Assembly: GCF_029392895.1 (NCBI RefSeq)
Contig: NZ_CP114200.1
Coordinates: forward strand, 7,694,501 to 7,758,500
Length of the DNA stretch: 64,000 nucleotides
Source of the DNA: Streptomyces sp. 71268
GTDB taxonomy: Bacteria; Actinomycetota; Actinomycetes; Streptomycetales; Streptomycetaceae
Direction: 5' to 3'
Shown: piece by piece, positions 9,965 to 20,078 of the stretch
How the letters are laid out: each line of letters starts with the position of its first letter
Numbering within the stretch: the first letter of the stretch is position 1
Program-made: the position numbers and the translations under genes
Notes under the pieces: model-generated
The model's database searches: none
What the model saw: the letters and a program-made list of their open reading frames with translations, nothing else
Told to the model about the DNA's origin: nothing

Positions 9965-10209
9965 TGGGCGCCTCCGACCGCGGCCGGCACCCCGCCGACG
10001 GGCGCCGGTGAGACGACGCCCATCCCGTGGTTGTTCATCCCGCCCATGTCGCCCATGTCGCCGCCGGAACCTCCGTCGTCGGACCGGTGCAGCCCGGGGG
10101 CGACCGGGCCGGCTGCCGAGCCGACGGCGTACGCGATGCCGAACATGGCACCGAGCAACAGGACGAAGCCGGTGAGCATGAGCGCTGGACTGTACTGACG
10201 TGAGGTCAT
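9961..10209 (-). CDS. small Met/His-rich single-pass membrane protein of the copper operon
   Basis: This 82-residue protein starts at ATG 10209 behind TTGGAGCGGCG. One membrane helix (about residues 9-32) is followed by an outer tail with GGDMGDMGGMNNHGMG, a likely copper-binding Met/His motif, and a Pro/Gly-rich end. Its stop overlaps the GTG of copA, so it is the first gene of a three-gene translationally coupled operon. It probably presents or senses copper at the membrane. No family name is recognised. Confidence 0.8.
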   Translation of the reverse strand: MTSRQYSPALMLTGFVLLLGAMFGIAYAVGSAAGPVAPGLHRSDDGGSGGDMGDMGGMNNHGMGVVSPAPVGGVPAAVGGAQ

Positions 10210-10726
10210 CGCCGCTCCAAGACGGACGAAGGCGGACAGGTGGGGAGTGGCACGCGCGCCCCGGCGTTGAGCGGGCCGGGCGGTGTGCGGCGGGCGGAGC
10301 CGGGTTGGCGGGGTGGCACGGGCGGCAAGCGGGTCGGACGGGGACGAACGGACGACGGGCGCCGGAGGCCGGGTACGGGGCCCGGGGCCGACCGGCGGTG
10401 GTGCTGGACGGACGGATGTGACACAGGGCGCGGGTGGGCGGTAGGGGACGTCGGATGCGGTACGACAGTGGTGACGGAATCGTGACGCGGCATCATCGTG
10501 ACACGGGTCTAGCCCATCTCGGCCCTGTTGATCCGGCCGCACGGCACGTGAGGTTTCTCCCGGCGCGCACCGGGAACTGGCGCCCGCGCGGAGCCGACTT
10601 CATAGGGATGACGGGGCCTGTACGCGCCGCCGACGCGGTGTCGGCGTGCGGCGCGGTCCCGGCCCGGCCGCCGCCCTGACCTGGTCTGAACCAATGCCGG
10701 CGGGGCGCGGGCCGCGCGGCCGGCCG
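10210..10726. other. 517-bp region upstream of the copper operon
   Basis: It holds the promoter region of the copper operon (transcribed leftward) and the 3' side of the phosphatase gene. GTGAC occurs three times in direct orientation at 10471, 10482 and 10498. I see no clean CsoR-type palindrome and no supported ORF. Confidence 0.4.
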
Positions 10727-11896
10727 TCAGTCGCGGGTCGCCTCCGGCGCCCGCCGGTCGGGCACCGCCAGCCGCTCCATGATCAACACGGCGGCGTCGT
10801 CCTGCAGTTGGCCACCGGTGTGCGCGTCCAAATCCGCACGCAACCGAACCAGCAACTCGGAGGTGGGCAGCGCCGCCCACCGGCGCAGCCGGGCCGCCAA
10901 CGGATAGAACGAGCCATCCGCGCCGCGCGCCTCGGTCACCCCGTCGGTGCAGGCGAGCAGCCGGCACCCGGGCGGCAGTACGACCCGCTGGACGGCCCGC
11001 GGATGATCGGCCAGCTCACCCAGGCCCAGCGGCAACCCCGGCTCGGCCAGCTCCACCTCCCGTACGGTGTTGTCGCGGTCGATGACGTACGGCGCGATGT
11101 GGCCGCAGTCCACGACGAGCAGTGCCAGCGGCTCCTCCTTCGCCGCCACGTCCGCCGGGCCCCCGGCGCCGCCGTCCGTGCCGAGGACCAGGGCCGTGAC
11201 GAACCGCTCCTGCGCCTCCACCGGCTCCCGCCCCTCACGGGAGGCGTTGTAGCGGGCCAGGCCCTGCTCCATGGCGAGCACGCCGCTGGTGAGGTTGCGG
11301 CGGTGGTAGGCGGCCTCGCGGAAGGCGGTCAGCACGGCCGCGCCCGCGCCCAGCGTGCTCAGCCCCTTGCCGCGCACGTCGCCGATCAGCACGCGGGTGC
11401 CGTACGGGGTCTGCACCGCCTCGTACAGGTCGCCACCCACCAGGGCGTCCCGCTGCGCGGACACGTAGAAGCCGTCGACGACGACGTCCTGGGTCCGCAG
11501 GGGAAGCTGGCGCAGGAGGGCCCGTTGCGCGGCCTCGCCGGTGGCGCGCTCGCGCTCCAGGAGCTCCTCGCGGTCGCGCAGCAGCCTGGCCACCGCGATG
11601 CTCGCGCCGACCATCAGCGCGTTGCTGAGGATCGCGCCGGCCCGGGCGACCGTCGGCACGCTGGAGGGCAGCACGCCGTAGATGACGGTCATGGCGACGA
11701 AGTCCAGGGCCCCGATGACGACCGCGTGGCGGTAGGCGCACAGCGCGGCGGCGACCATCGGGGCCACCGCCGCGTAGACGTCCAGGCGCAGGTAGCGCGA
11801 GGTCAGCTCGTCGATGACGACGATCATCGCCAGGTACCCGAGCAGCAGGACGAAGAGGCCGTTGGTGAACCTCGGGCTTCGCAGTCGCCACGGCAC
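10727..11896 (-). CDS. membrane-anchored PP2C/SpoIIE-type serine phosphatase (RsbU-like)
   Basis: Starting at GTG 11896 with GGGAGG upstream gives 389 residues; the frame extends to 11968 without a better site. Residues about 10-115 form three to four membrane helices. A short coiled linker (ARLLRDREELLERERATGE) leads into the phosphatase domain with VGGDLYEAV, IGDVRGKGLSTLGAGA, CTDGVTEARG and LQDDAAVLIM, which carry the metal-binding aspartates of the SpoIIE family. Such proteins dephosphorylate anti-sigma antagonists. No partner anti-sigma or antagonist gene lies next to it, so its target is unknown. Confidence 0.88.
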   Translation of the reverse strand: MPWRLRSPRFTNGLFVLLLGYLAMIVVIDELTSRYLRLDVYAAVAPMVAAALCAYRHAVVIGALDFVAMTVIYGVLPSSVPTVARAGAILSNALMVGASIAVARLLRDREELLERERATGEAAQRALLRQLPLRTQDVVVDGFYVSAQRDALVGGDLYEAVQTPYGTRVLIGDVRGKGLSTLGAGAAVLTAFREAAYHRRNLTSGVLAMEQGLARYNASREGREPVEAQERFVTALVLGTDGGAGGPADVAAKEEPLALLVVDCGHIAPYVIDRDNTVREVELAEPGLPLGLGELADHPRAVQRVVLPPGCRLLACTDGVTEARGADGSFYPLAARLRRWAALPTSELLVRLRADLDAHTGGQLQDDAAVLIMERLAVPDRRAPEATRD

Positions 11897-12010
11897 TGTG
11901 GTGAGACCTCCCGGTGGGGCCGCGGATGGTCTCAGGCTGGCACGGACCCGTGCCACCGGCCACCGCACCGGGGCAGCGGGGTGCGCTGGGCCGGGCCCGC
12001 CGGGCGCCCG

Positions 12011-13516
12011 TCAGGCGCGGGGGGTCAGGGTCAGCCCGTCGGTGGTGATCGAGTCGGCGGTCACGAGCGCCTGGTCGGCCTCCACGTCGGTGAGGAAGAC
12101 CAGCGGCGGCACGAGGGGCGGTACCGGCAGCCGGTCCGGGGTGAAGGTCAGGCACAGCAGGCCCTCGACGCAGCCCTTGAACCGACTGAGGTAGAGCGTC
12201 ACGTGGCCGGACAGCTCCAGCGAGTCGGCCGCCAGATCCAGCTCGGGCGAGCCGTCGCGGGTCCGCATCCGGTAGTCGGTGAGCGAGGCGGCCCGCATCT
12301 TGAGGACCATCACCCTGAGTGGCCCGCGAGCGGTGGGCAGCTCGGTCACGCCGGTCACGATGAAGCCGTGCGGGGTGAACCGGGTGGTGGTGATGGTGGG
12401 AGGGGTGGCCGCCACCGGGAACCCGGGCCCGTCGGCCGCCGACGCCCGCTCCCCGGGGCCGGGCGTCGGTGCGGCCTGCGGGACAGATGCGACGGGGCCC
12501 TGCCGCAGCGCCGGCGCCAGGGCGGCGGTCAGCTCGCGGGGCGACCGAGTGCCTGCCGTTCCGGGTGGGCCGGTCCCGGCCTCGGCCGGGGCCACGCCGG
12601 TCGCGGCGCGCGGGGGCGGACCGGCGTCGCCGGGCAACGGCGCGCCGCGTGCGGGCACCCCCACGGCGGCCAGCAGCGCGACGGCCGGCACCAGCGGCGC
12701 GAGCGCCCGCAGCGCCCGGCCGCCGCTTGGACGCCGGGCGGACCCCGGCGCGCCGGCCGGATCCGCGCCGGCCCCCTCCGCCCTCTTCGCCCCGGCCGTG
12801 CCCGACCCGGCCGCACCCGCCGCCCCGTCGCCGGCCCCGCCCGGTGACCGTGGCGACCTCGCGTTCTTTGCCGCGCCGGGGGAGCCAGCGCCCTCGGCCG
12901 GGGTGCCGTCGGCCGGGACGTCGGGTTCAGCGCCCGGGCCGCCGTACGGAGGGCCAGGGGCCGCCGCGTCGCCCGGGGCCGGGCCGGCGGTGTGTCCGGA
13001 GGGTGGCCCGGGTGGCGGGCCGGCCGGTGCCTCGGGCTCTTCGCGTGGCGTCCAGCCGAAGCCCATGGCGCTGCCGACGATGCCCAGCACCATGCCGATC
13101 AGGAAGCCGCCGAGGTTGGTGGCGGCGAAGGAGAGTACGGAGAGCAGCAGCGCGTTGATGCTGACGTAGTGCCGGGCCCTGGGCGCGAACCACAGGAACA
13201 GGCCGGCGACGACCAGCGCGATGCCGATGCCGATCGCCGCGATCCCGCCGAGGCCGAGGCTGACGAGGACGGTCAGCGGCGACAGCGGAATGGCCATGAG
13301 TTCGAGCCCGCCGAGCACGAGCAGCAGGCCCGCCCAGAACGGCCGGGTGCGCCGCCAGCCACGGAAGGCCGCGCGCTGGCGGGGCAGCGGCAGCCCCTGG
13401 AGCGCCGCCCGCCACCGCGCGCGCGAGCCCGTCACGTCGGGCCGGGCCCCGACGGCGGCGGTGGCCAGGGCCCCGCCGCGCGCGCCGCGCGCTCGGCCCC
13501 GGCGGCTCAGAAGCAC
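12011..13516 (-). CDS. DUF6114 domain membrane protein
   Basis: This 501-residue protein starts at GTG 13516, overlapping the end of the DUF6230 gene by 10 bp. Residues about 55-155 hold four membrane helices (FWAGLLLVLGGLELMAIPLS and following), the DUF6114 core. Then comes a long Ala/Pro/Gly-rich linker (about 160-330) with another hydrophobic segment (LVPAVALLAAVGVPARG), and a C-terminal globular part of about 150 residues rich in beta strands. DUF6230 and DUF6114 genes occur as a conserved pair in Streptomyces. Function is unknown; a cell-envelope role is likely. Confidence 0.85.
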   Translation of the reverse strand: MLLSRRGRARGARGGALATAAVGARPDVTGSRARWRAALQGLPLPRQRAAFRGWRRTRPFWAGLLLVLGGLELMAIPLSPLTVLVSLGLGGIAAIGIGIALVVAGLFLWFAPRARHYVSINALLLSVLSFAATNLGGFLIGMVLGIVGSAMGFGWTPREEPEAPAGPPPGPPSGHTAGPAPGDAAAPGPPYGGPGAEPDVPADGTPAEGAGSPGAAKNARSPRSPGGAGDGAAGAAGSGTAGAKRAEGAGADPAGAPGSARRPSGGRALRALAPLVPAVALLAAVGVPARGAPLPGDAGPPPRAATGVAPAEAGTGPPGTAGTRSPRELTAALAPALRQGPVASVPQAAPTPGPGERASAADGPGFPVAATPPTITTTRFTPHGFIVTGVTELPTARGPLRVMVLKMRAASLTDYRMRTRDGSPELDLAADSLELSGHVTLYLSRFKGCVEGLLCLTFTPDRLPVPPLVPPLVFLTDVEADQALVTADSITTDGLTLTPRA

Positions 13517-14121
13517 TTGTCGCCGCCCAGGCTGACGCCGAGCTTCAACCCCTTGAGCCGGAAGTTGCCGCCGGTGGCGGACCAGGCGTGCGACTTGACG
13601 TCGGCCACCTCGATGTTCCCGGCCTGGAGCCCGAACTTCCCCTTCTCCCCCCGGACTCCGGGCGTCTCGTCGAGGGTGGAGGCGTCGCGGCCGAGCTCGA
13701 CCGTGCCGAACCGGGCGTCGCCGGCCAGGTCCTCCGCGTCGATGACCAGGTTGCTGGCGGTGACCTCGCCGGCGTCGCCGCCCGCCGTCAGCTTGAAGGT
13801 CACCGTGCCGAGCGGCGTCTTGACCTCGGCGGCCTGGCAGATGTCGTTGAGGGTGGCCCGGTCGAGCCCGAGCAGCGAGACGGGGTGCCCCTTGCCGTCC
13901 AGGGAGCGGTCGGTCTCCACGTACGAGGCGAGCCCGTCACTGGTCAGCTTGGACGAGGCGACCTGGAAGCTCGTGCCGGAGACGGCGAAGGACGCGGCCA
14001 GCACGCCCTGCGCCATCATGGCCGCCATCGCGCCGACCGCGAGCACGGCGGGCAACCCCACCACGGCAGTCCGCTTCCACGCTGTCCTGCCTTCCGGTAG
14101 CCGTTCCTGAGATGCCTTCAC
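13507..14121 (-). CDS. DUF6230 family exported protein
   Basis: This 204-residue protein starts at GTG 14121 with GGAGGGCGCC immediately upstream. A basic N-terminus and one hydrophobic segment (about 19-44) look like a signal anchor. The rest is a soluble outer domain with many beta strands ending in GVSLGGDKCF. It is the usual partner of DUF6114 and overlaps that gene. Members of this family are sometimes labelled cholesterol esterase, but no alpha/beta-hydrolase nucleophile motif is visible, so I do not support that label. Confidence 0.85.
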   Translation of the reverse strand: MKASQERLPEGRTAWKRTAVVGLPAVLAVGAMAAMMAQGVLAASFAVSGTSFQVASSKLTSDGLASYVETDRSLDGKGHPVSLLGLDRATLNDICQAAEVKTPLGTVTFKLTAGGDAGEVTASNLVIDAEDLAGDARFGTVELGRDASTLDETPGVRGEKGKFGLQAGNIEVADVKSHAWSATGGNFRLKGLKLGVSLGGDKCF

Positions 14122-14358
14122 GGCGCCCTCCACAAGGAATGAGCCTCCCCGCGGGCAGTGGGGGAGGGGCGGCACGCGGTCGCGGGAGCGGTCGCGCGTC
14201 GGTACGGAGGCACTGCACTGCGGCCGGGGCGAGCGGATGCCCATGGCGGGGGCGTCTCCGAACGCGGCACGACGCAGCCGTGGTGAGAGCGATCCGCCAT
14301 CCGGTGTCCCTCTGCCATACTGCGGAAATCTCACGGCAGTTGGAGAGTAGGCGCGATT

Positions 14359-15015
14359 TTGAATAATAGTCAACGGGTCGGACGTGGGGCTTCCGAGACC
14401 GAGGGCGGCTCCGAGCGCTCCCAGGCGCGGCGGGCCGAACTCATCGCGATCGGACGCGGGTTGTTCGCCGACACCTCGTACGACGCCCTGTCGATGGACG
14501 ACATCGCGCGGCACGCGGGCGTCGCCAAGGGGCTCATCTACTACTACTTCAAGAGCAAGCGCGGCTACTACCTGGCGATCATCGAGGACTCCGTCGCCCA
14601 ACTCGTCGCCCGCGCCGAGCGCACCCGGGACCTGCCGCCCGGCGAGCGGGTGCGTCAGACGATCGACGGCTACCTGCGCTACGCCCAGCACCACCAGGCC
14701 GCCTACCGGGCCATCGTCACCGGCGGCGTCGGCTTCGACTCCCAGGTGCTCGGCATCCGCGACGCGGTGCGGGAGCGGCTCATCTCGACCATCGGCGAGC
14801 TGGCGTGGGACATGAGCGAGCCGCCGGCGGTGGCCAGGCTCGCGCTGGTCGGGTGGATGGCCGGCGTTGAGGGCGTCACGCTCGACTGGCTGCAACGCCC
14901 GGAGCTGGCCCGGGACGAGGTGCGCGCGCTGCTGGAGCGCGGGCTACGGGACACCCTGTGCGCCATCGAGGCGTTCGCGCCGCAGTGCCCGGCGCCGACG
15001 GCACCGCCACTGTAG
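14359..15015 (+). CDS. TetR/AcrR family transcriptional regulator
   Basis: This 218-residue protein starts at TTG 14359 (GGAGAG 11 nt upstream). The N-terminal helix-turn-helix is typical: ARRAELIAIGRGLFADTSYD, then MDDIARHAGVAKGLIYYYF. The C-terminal ligand domain is helical. It is divergent from the DUF6230/DUF6114 genes with about 237 bp between starts, a standard TetR layout, so it most likely represses them and itself. I did not find an unambiguous operator. Confidence 0.9.
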   Translation: MNNSQRVGRGASETEGGSERSQARRAELIAIGRGLFADTSYDALSMDDIARHAGVAKGLIYYYFKSKRGYYLAIIEDSVAQLVARAERTRDLPPGERVRQTIDGYLRYAQHHQAAYRAIVTGGVGFDSQVLGIRDAVRERLISTIGELAWDMSEPPAVARLALVGWMAGVEGVTLDWLQRPELARDEVRALLERGLRDTLCAIEAFAPQCPAPTAPPL

Positions 15016-15047
15016 CGGCGCGCCCGGGGCGCACGGGCACAACGAGC

Positions 15048-15079
15048 GGGCGGGAAGCCGGTGGTCCGGCTTCCCGCCC
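15048..15079. terminator. bidirectional terminator hairpin
   Basis: A perfect 13-bp stem GGGCGGGAAGCCG with its complement and a 6-nt loop sits between the convergent TetR and chitinase genes. Confidence 0.8.
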
Positions 15080-15122
15080 TGTGTCGTGGGGGCCGTGGCG
15101 CGCCACGGTCACCCGACGGTGG

Positions 15123-16448
<1,326 letters not shown>

Positions 16449-16788
16449 GGAGTCTCCTCGGTGGGGGAGAGGTGGGGGGATCAGTGCGAAGGACTGCGAA
16501 GAACGCAGATTTGACATGAACGCGTTCTCTTCTGCGGGGAAACCGTAGAAGGACTAGACCACTGCGGTCAATGGTTCGGACCATTTCCCGTGTGACGGAA
16601 CCTGATCGTCGACCGGTGACGTGGAGCCGCTGATCGGGCATACTCCAACCCGCTACAGCCGCAGGTCATCCCGGTTCGCAACCCGGCGAGGGAAGATCGG
16701 TTGAGCCGCACATTCCGGTGGAGCCGCCGTACCCGGGCGTCCTCGCCGCCGCGCCGATGAGCACCCCAACAGGGAGGAGAGCGCCGCC
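16449..16788. other. 340-bp divergent region between chitinase and acyl-CoA dehydrogenase genes
   Basis: The left half carries the chitinase promoter described separately. The right half should hold the promoter for the plus-strand dehydrogenase; I see no specific element there apart from the AGGGAGGAG ribosome site next to ATG 16789. Confidence 0.5.
16542..16583 (-). promoter_or_regulatory. chitinase promoter with paired 12-bp direct repeats (DasR-like box)
   Basis: On the minus strand the sequence reads TTGACC (-35, 16566-16571), an 18-bp spacer and TACGGT (-10, 16542-16547). Two direct repeats flank the -35: TGGTCCGAACCA at 16572-16583 and TGGTCTAGTCCT at 16550-16561, 22 bp apart. Repeats of this type overlapping the -35 are known from streptomycete chitinase promoters, and TGGTCTAG matches half of the DasR operator. 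Binding is inferred. Confidence 0.75.
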
Positions 16789-17961
16789 ATGACCCATCCC
16801 GGCCCGCAGCCGGTGGAGCGACAGTTGCCCACCGAAGAGGCCCGTGACCTGCTCGCGCTGGTACGCGATCTGGCCGACCGCGAGATCCGGCCGCAGGCGG
16901 CGGAAGAAGAGGACGCCGGGCACTTCCCGCGCGAGGTCTTCGCCCTGCTCTCCACCTCCGGCCTGCTCGGGCTCCCCTACCCGGAGGAGTACGGCGGCGG
17001 CAGCCAGCCGTACGAGGTCTACCTCCAGGTCCTGGAGGAGCTGGCGGCGGCCCGGCTCACCGTCGGCCTCGGTGTCAGCGTGCACACCCTGGCCTGCCAC
17101 GCGCTCGCCGAGTTCGGCAGCAAGCAGCAGCGCACCGAGCACCTGCCCGTGATGCTCGGCGGCGGCGTGCTCGGCGCGTACTGCCTCTCCGAGCCGGCCT
17201 CCGGCTCCGACGCCGCCTCGCTGGTCACCCGCGCCGCGCGGACGGGCGACGACTGGACCATCGACGGCACCAAGGCGTGGATCACGCACGGCGGCGTCGC
17301 CGACTTCTACTCCGTCCTCGCCCGCACCGGCGACCAGGGCCCGCGCGGCATCAGCGCCTTCCTGGTGCCGGGCGACGCCGAGGGACTCTCGGCCGCGGTG
17401 CCCGAGCGCAAGATGGGCATGAAGGGTTCGCCCACCGCCCAGGTCCACTTCGACGGCGTGCGCGTGGCCGACGAGCGGCGCATCGGCGAGGAGGGGCAGG
17501 GCTTCTCGATCGCCCTGGCCGCGCTGGACGCCGGCCGCCTCGGCATCGCCGCCTGCGCCATCGGCGTCGCCCAGGCCGCCCTCGACGAGGGCCTGCGCTA
17601 CACCGCCGAGCGCCAGCAGTTCGGCCGCCCGATCGCCGACTTCCAGGGCCTGCGCTTCATGCTGGCCGACATGGCCACCCAGATCGAGGCGGGCCGCTCG
17701 CTGTACCTGACGGCCGCCCGACTGCGCGACGCGGGCCAGCCGTTCTCCAAGCAGGCCGCGATGGCCAAGCTGTTCTGCACGGACACCGCGATGCGCGTGA
17801 CCACCGACGCGGTGCAACTCCTCGGCGGCTACGGCTACACGCTCGACTTCCCCGTCGAGCGCTACATGCGCGAGGCCAAGGTGCTCCAGATCGTCGAGGG
17901 CACCAACCAGATCCAGCGGATGGTCATCGCCCGCCAGATCGCGGGCCGCGAGTCCCGCTGA
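16789..17961 (+). CDS. acyl-CoA dehydrogenase
   Basis: This 390-residue protein from ATG 16789 (GGGAGGAG ribosome site) has the standard three-domain acyl-CoA dehydrogenase length. Visible are the FAD/substrate signature YCLSEPASGSDAASL (about 129-143), the WITHGGVADFY loop, the ERQQFGRPIADFQ motif and the C-terminal QLLGGYGYTLDFPVERYMREAK followed by IVEGTNQIQR. The catalytic base is expected at the Glu of VEGTNQIQ. It oxidises acyl-CoA to enoyl-CoA using ETF. It stands alone, so the chain-length class cannot be decided. Confidence 0.93.
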   Translation: MTHPGPQPVERQLPTEEARDLLALVRDLADREIRPQAAEEEDAGHFPREVFALLSTSGLLGLPYPEEYGGGSQPYEVYLQVLEELAAARLTVGLGVSVHTLACHALAEFGSKQQRTEHLPVMLGGGVLGAYCLSEPASGSDAASLVTRAARTGDDWTIDGTKAWITHGGVADFYSVLARTGDQGPRGISAFLVPGDAEGLSAAVPERKMGMKGSPTAQVHFDGVRVADERRIGEEGQGFSIALAALDAGRLGIAACAIGVAQAALDEGLRYTAERQQFGRPIADFQGLRFMLADMATQIEAGRSLYLTAARLRDAGQPFSKQAAMAKLFCTDTAMRVTTDAVQLLGGYGYTLDFPVERYMREAKVLQIVEGTNQIQRMVIARQIAGRESR

Positions 17962-18315
17962 CCCGCCCGCGGCGGCGGTCGCGGCCGGCAGCGGTGGCGA
18001 GTGCCCGCGGCGCACCGTCTCGGCGCGGCACCCCGGACGCGGGGTGCCGCGCCGTTCGCTGTTCGCCCGCCCAGCGGCCGTCGGCCGCGCGTGGGCCCGC
18101 GTGCCCGCTTGCCGGGCCGTGCCGTGGCAATGGGGTCACGGCGTCCCCACGTGAGGGTGTGCGGGGGCGCGTGGCGGCGTAACCCGGGGGAGTCACCGGC
18201 CGTTCGCGCCCCCGGCGTCCGCATGCCACACGCGGCACACCGGTCGCCCGCACACTTCGCTGTGCCCGGGCCGCGCCCGGGCAGGTGTGCGTAGCAGTCG
18301 ACCACTGGAGCAACC
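17962..18315. other. 354-bp intergenic region
   Basis: It contains the acyl-CoA dehydrogenase terminator (18022-18053) and, nearer 18315, the presumed promoter of the exported phosphatase-family gene. No ORF is supported. Confidence 0.5.
18022..18053. terminator. terminator hairpin
   Basis: A perfect 13-bp stem (GGCGCGGCACCCC with its complement) and a 6-nt loop sit 60 bp after the acyl-CoA dehydrogenase stop. Confidence 0.75.
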
Positions 18316-19332
18316 ATGACCGATTCCCCCGCCGTCGCCCCCACCGCACCGACCAGCCCCGCCGAGGCGACCGGATTCAGCCGCCGCGACGGAATGCGCG
18401 CGGCGGCAGCCGCCGCCCTGGCCCTCCCCCTGACCGCCGGCGTCGCCCACGCCGCCACCCCGTCAGCCTCCGCCCCTTCGCCAACCGCCGCCACCCCGTC
18501 AACTGCCGCCACCCCGTCAACCGCCGCCGCCCCGGCGGCCGTCGGCGGCAGCCCCAGCCACCTGCGCGCCATGACGTTCAACCTGCGCTACGCCTCGGAC
18601 ACCCGCCCCCACTCCTGGGCCGAACGCCGTCCCGTCATGCGTACGCTGCTACGCCGCGAGCGCCCGCACCTGCTCGGCACCCAGGAGGGCCTGTACTCCC
18701 AGCTCCGGGACATCGCACAGGACTTGGGGCCGCGCTACGACTGGATCGGCACCGGCCGTGAGGGTGGCAGCCGGGGCGAGTTCATGGCCGTCTTCTACGA
18801 CACCCAGCGACTGGCCCCGCTGGAGTACGACCACTTCTGGCTGTCCGGCACTCCGTACGTGATCGGCTCCAACACCTGGGGCAACGCGGTCGTGCGCATG
18901 GCCACCTGGGTGCGCTTTCGCGATCTGCGTAGCGGTGGCCAGTTCTACGCCCTCAACACCCATTTCGACCACCGCAACCAGAGCGCGCGCGAACGCTCCG
19001 CCGACCTGATCGCCGAGCGGTTGCGCGGCCTCGACCCGGCCGTGCCGCGCATCGTCACCGGGGACTTCAACGTGCCGGCACACCAGAACCCGGTCTACGA
19101 CACGCTGCTCGGCTCGGGCGGCCTCGTGGACACCTGGGACCGCGCCGAGGAGCGCGGGAAGCTGTACGCGACCTTCCACGGCTATCGACCGCTGGTCCCG
19201 GACGGCGAGCGCATCGACTGGATCCTCACCTCGCCGGGCGTCCACACCAGCTACGCCTCGATCAACACCTTCTCGCTCGACGGGCAGTTCCCGAGCGATC
19301 ACCTGCCGGTGCAGGCCCAGCTTCAGCTGTGA
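18316..19332 (+). CDS. Tat-exported endonuclease/exonuclease/phosphatase family protein
   Basis: This 338-residue protein starts at ATG 18316 with GGAG 7 nt upstream. A twin-arginine signal is clear (FSRRDGMRAAAAAALALPL, cleavage near VAHA). A Pro/Thr/Ser linker with tandem repeats follows. The catalytic domain shows the EEP motifs LRAMTFNLRYASD, GTQEG, FYALNTHFDH, VTGDFNVPA (metal and catalytic Asp/Asn), RIDWILTS and SDHLPV. These enzymes cleave phosphodiesters or phosphomonoesters with Mg2+. Secretion suggests scavenging of phosphate or sugar-phosphate; the substrate is unknown. Confidence 0.92.
   Translation: MTDSPAVAPTAPTSPAEATGFSRRDGMRAAAAAALALPLTAGVAHAATPSASAPSPTAATPSTAATPSTAAAPAAVGGSPSHLRAMTFNLRYASDTRPHSWAERRPVMRTLLRRERPHLLGTQEGLYSQLRDIAQDLGPRYDWIGTGREGGSRGEFMAVFYDTQRLAPLEYDHFWLSGTPYVIGSNTWGNAVVRMATWVRFRDLRSGGQFYALNTHFDHRNQSARERSADLIAERLRGLDPAVPRIVTGDFNVPAHQNPVYDTLLGSGGLVDTWDRAEERGKLYATFHGYRPLVPDGERIDWILTSPGVHTSYASINTFSLDGQFPSDHLPVQAQLQL
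18482..18535 (+). repeat. 18-bp tandem repeat in the Tat-protein linker
   Basis: Three near-perfect 18-bp units starting CAACCGCCGCC begin at 18482, 18500 and 18518. They encode a repeated Ser/Thr-Ala-Ala-Thr/Ala-Pro linker after the signal peptide. Copy number may vary between strains. Confidence 0.8.
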
Positions 19333-19501
19333 CGAGCCGTCAGGCGCCGCGCTGATCGACGGCCGGCCGGTCGCGACGGGGGCTGGCGGGGCTGGCCGGG
19401 GCTGATCGGCAGCGGGTGGTCCACCGCCGCTCGCCGCGAGCCGGGGCAGAGGTGAGGTCGGGCGCTGACGGGGCGAACCCCCGGGGCGCCCGACCGAGGC
19501 G

Positions 19502-19867
19502 CTAGTGTCCGCGCGTCGGCTGGCGCGGCACCTGCACCGGACGGGAGACGTGGCCGCCGATGTGCGAGAACGGCTGCGTGCGCCAGTCCAGGCTCTCCGG
19601 CAGGGTCAGGAGCAGGGCCGCGTCCTGCTCCTGGGAGCCCGAGGCGTCGTCGGCGGGGACCGCGTCGGTGACGCTCCGGCCGGTGCCCGGGCAGACCGTG
19701 AGCCCGAACGGGTTCCACGGGGACGGGCACAGCGCGTGCTCGGGCAGCACATCCTCGTCCGCGAGCAGGGCAATGGGGCGTGCGCAGTCCGGGCACGTCA
19801 CCCGGAACATCTCGTACGTCTCGTAGACATCGCTATCGCCACTGTCCAGGCGTTCAAGACCGGGCAT
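19502..19867 (-). CDS. conserved hypothetical protein with paired Cys motifs
   Basis: This 121-residue protein starts at ATG 19867 behind GGGGGAGAAACACC. An acidic opening (MPGLERLDSGDSDVYETYEMF) precedes TCPDCARPIALLADEDVLP and then ALCPSPWNPFGLTVCPGTG. The CPDC plus two later cysteines could form a zinc site. The remainder is acidic with a Trp-containing tail. I do not recognise the family. It is convergent with the exported phosphatase-family gene and divergent from the Lrp regulator. Confidence 0.7.
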   Translation of the reverse strand: MPGLERLDSGDSDVYETYEMFRVTCPDCARPIALLADEDVLPEHALCPSPWNPFGLTVCPGTGRSVTDAVPADDASGSQEQDAALLLTLPESLDWRTQPFSHIGGHVSRPVQVPRQPTRGH

Positions 19868-20078
19868 GGTGTTTCTCCCCCTCGGGTCAGGTCGACAAGG
19901 CGACAAGGCAGCCTCGACCACAGCAAGCATTTCCCGTCCGGCGGTGGCGGTAATCGCCGGCGCGCCCATGCCCCCGGCCCCTGGCTGTGGCATTCGTCAC
20001 ATGCCCCGTGCAGGTGCGGCGCGCGCCCGGGTGCTCCTCGGCTGTGCCTCAACCCCCGCTACCCCATAGGGTGACGGG

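Noticed and set aside
7433..10198. 921-codon plus-strand frame opposite copA
   Set aside because: High third-position GC opens the complementary frame. The minus strand carries all P-type ATPase motifs.
10210..10726. CsoR operator for the copper operon
   Set aside because: I looked for a GTATACCCC-type palindrome near the promoter region and did not find one; only the GTGAC repeats stand out.
13507..14121. Label cholesterol esterase for the DUF6230 protein
   Set aside because: No GxSxG nucleophile or hydrolase motif is visible; the label is a propagated misannotation.
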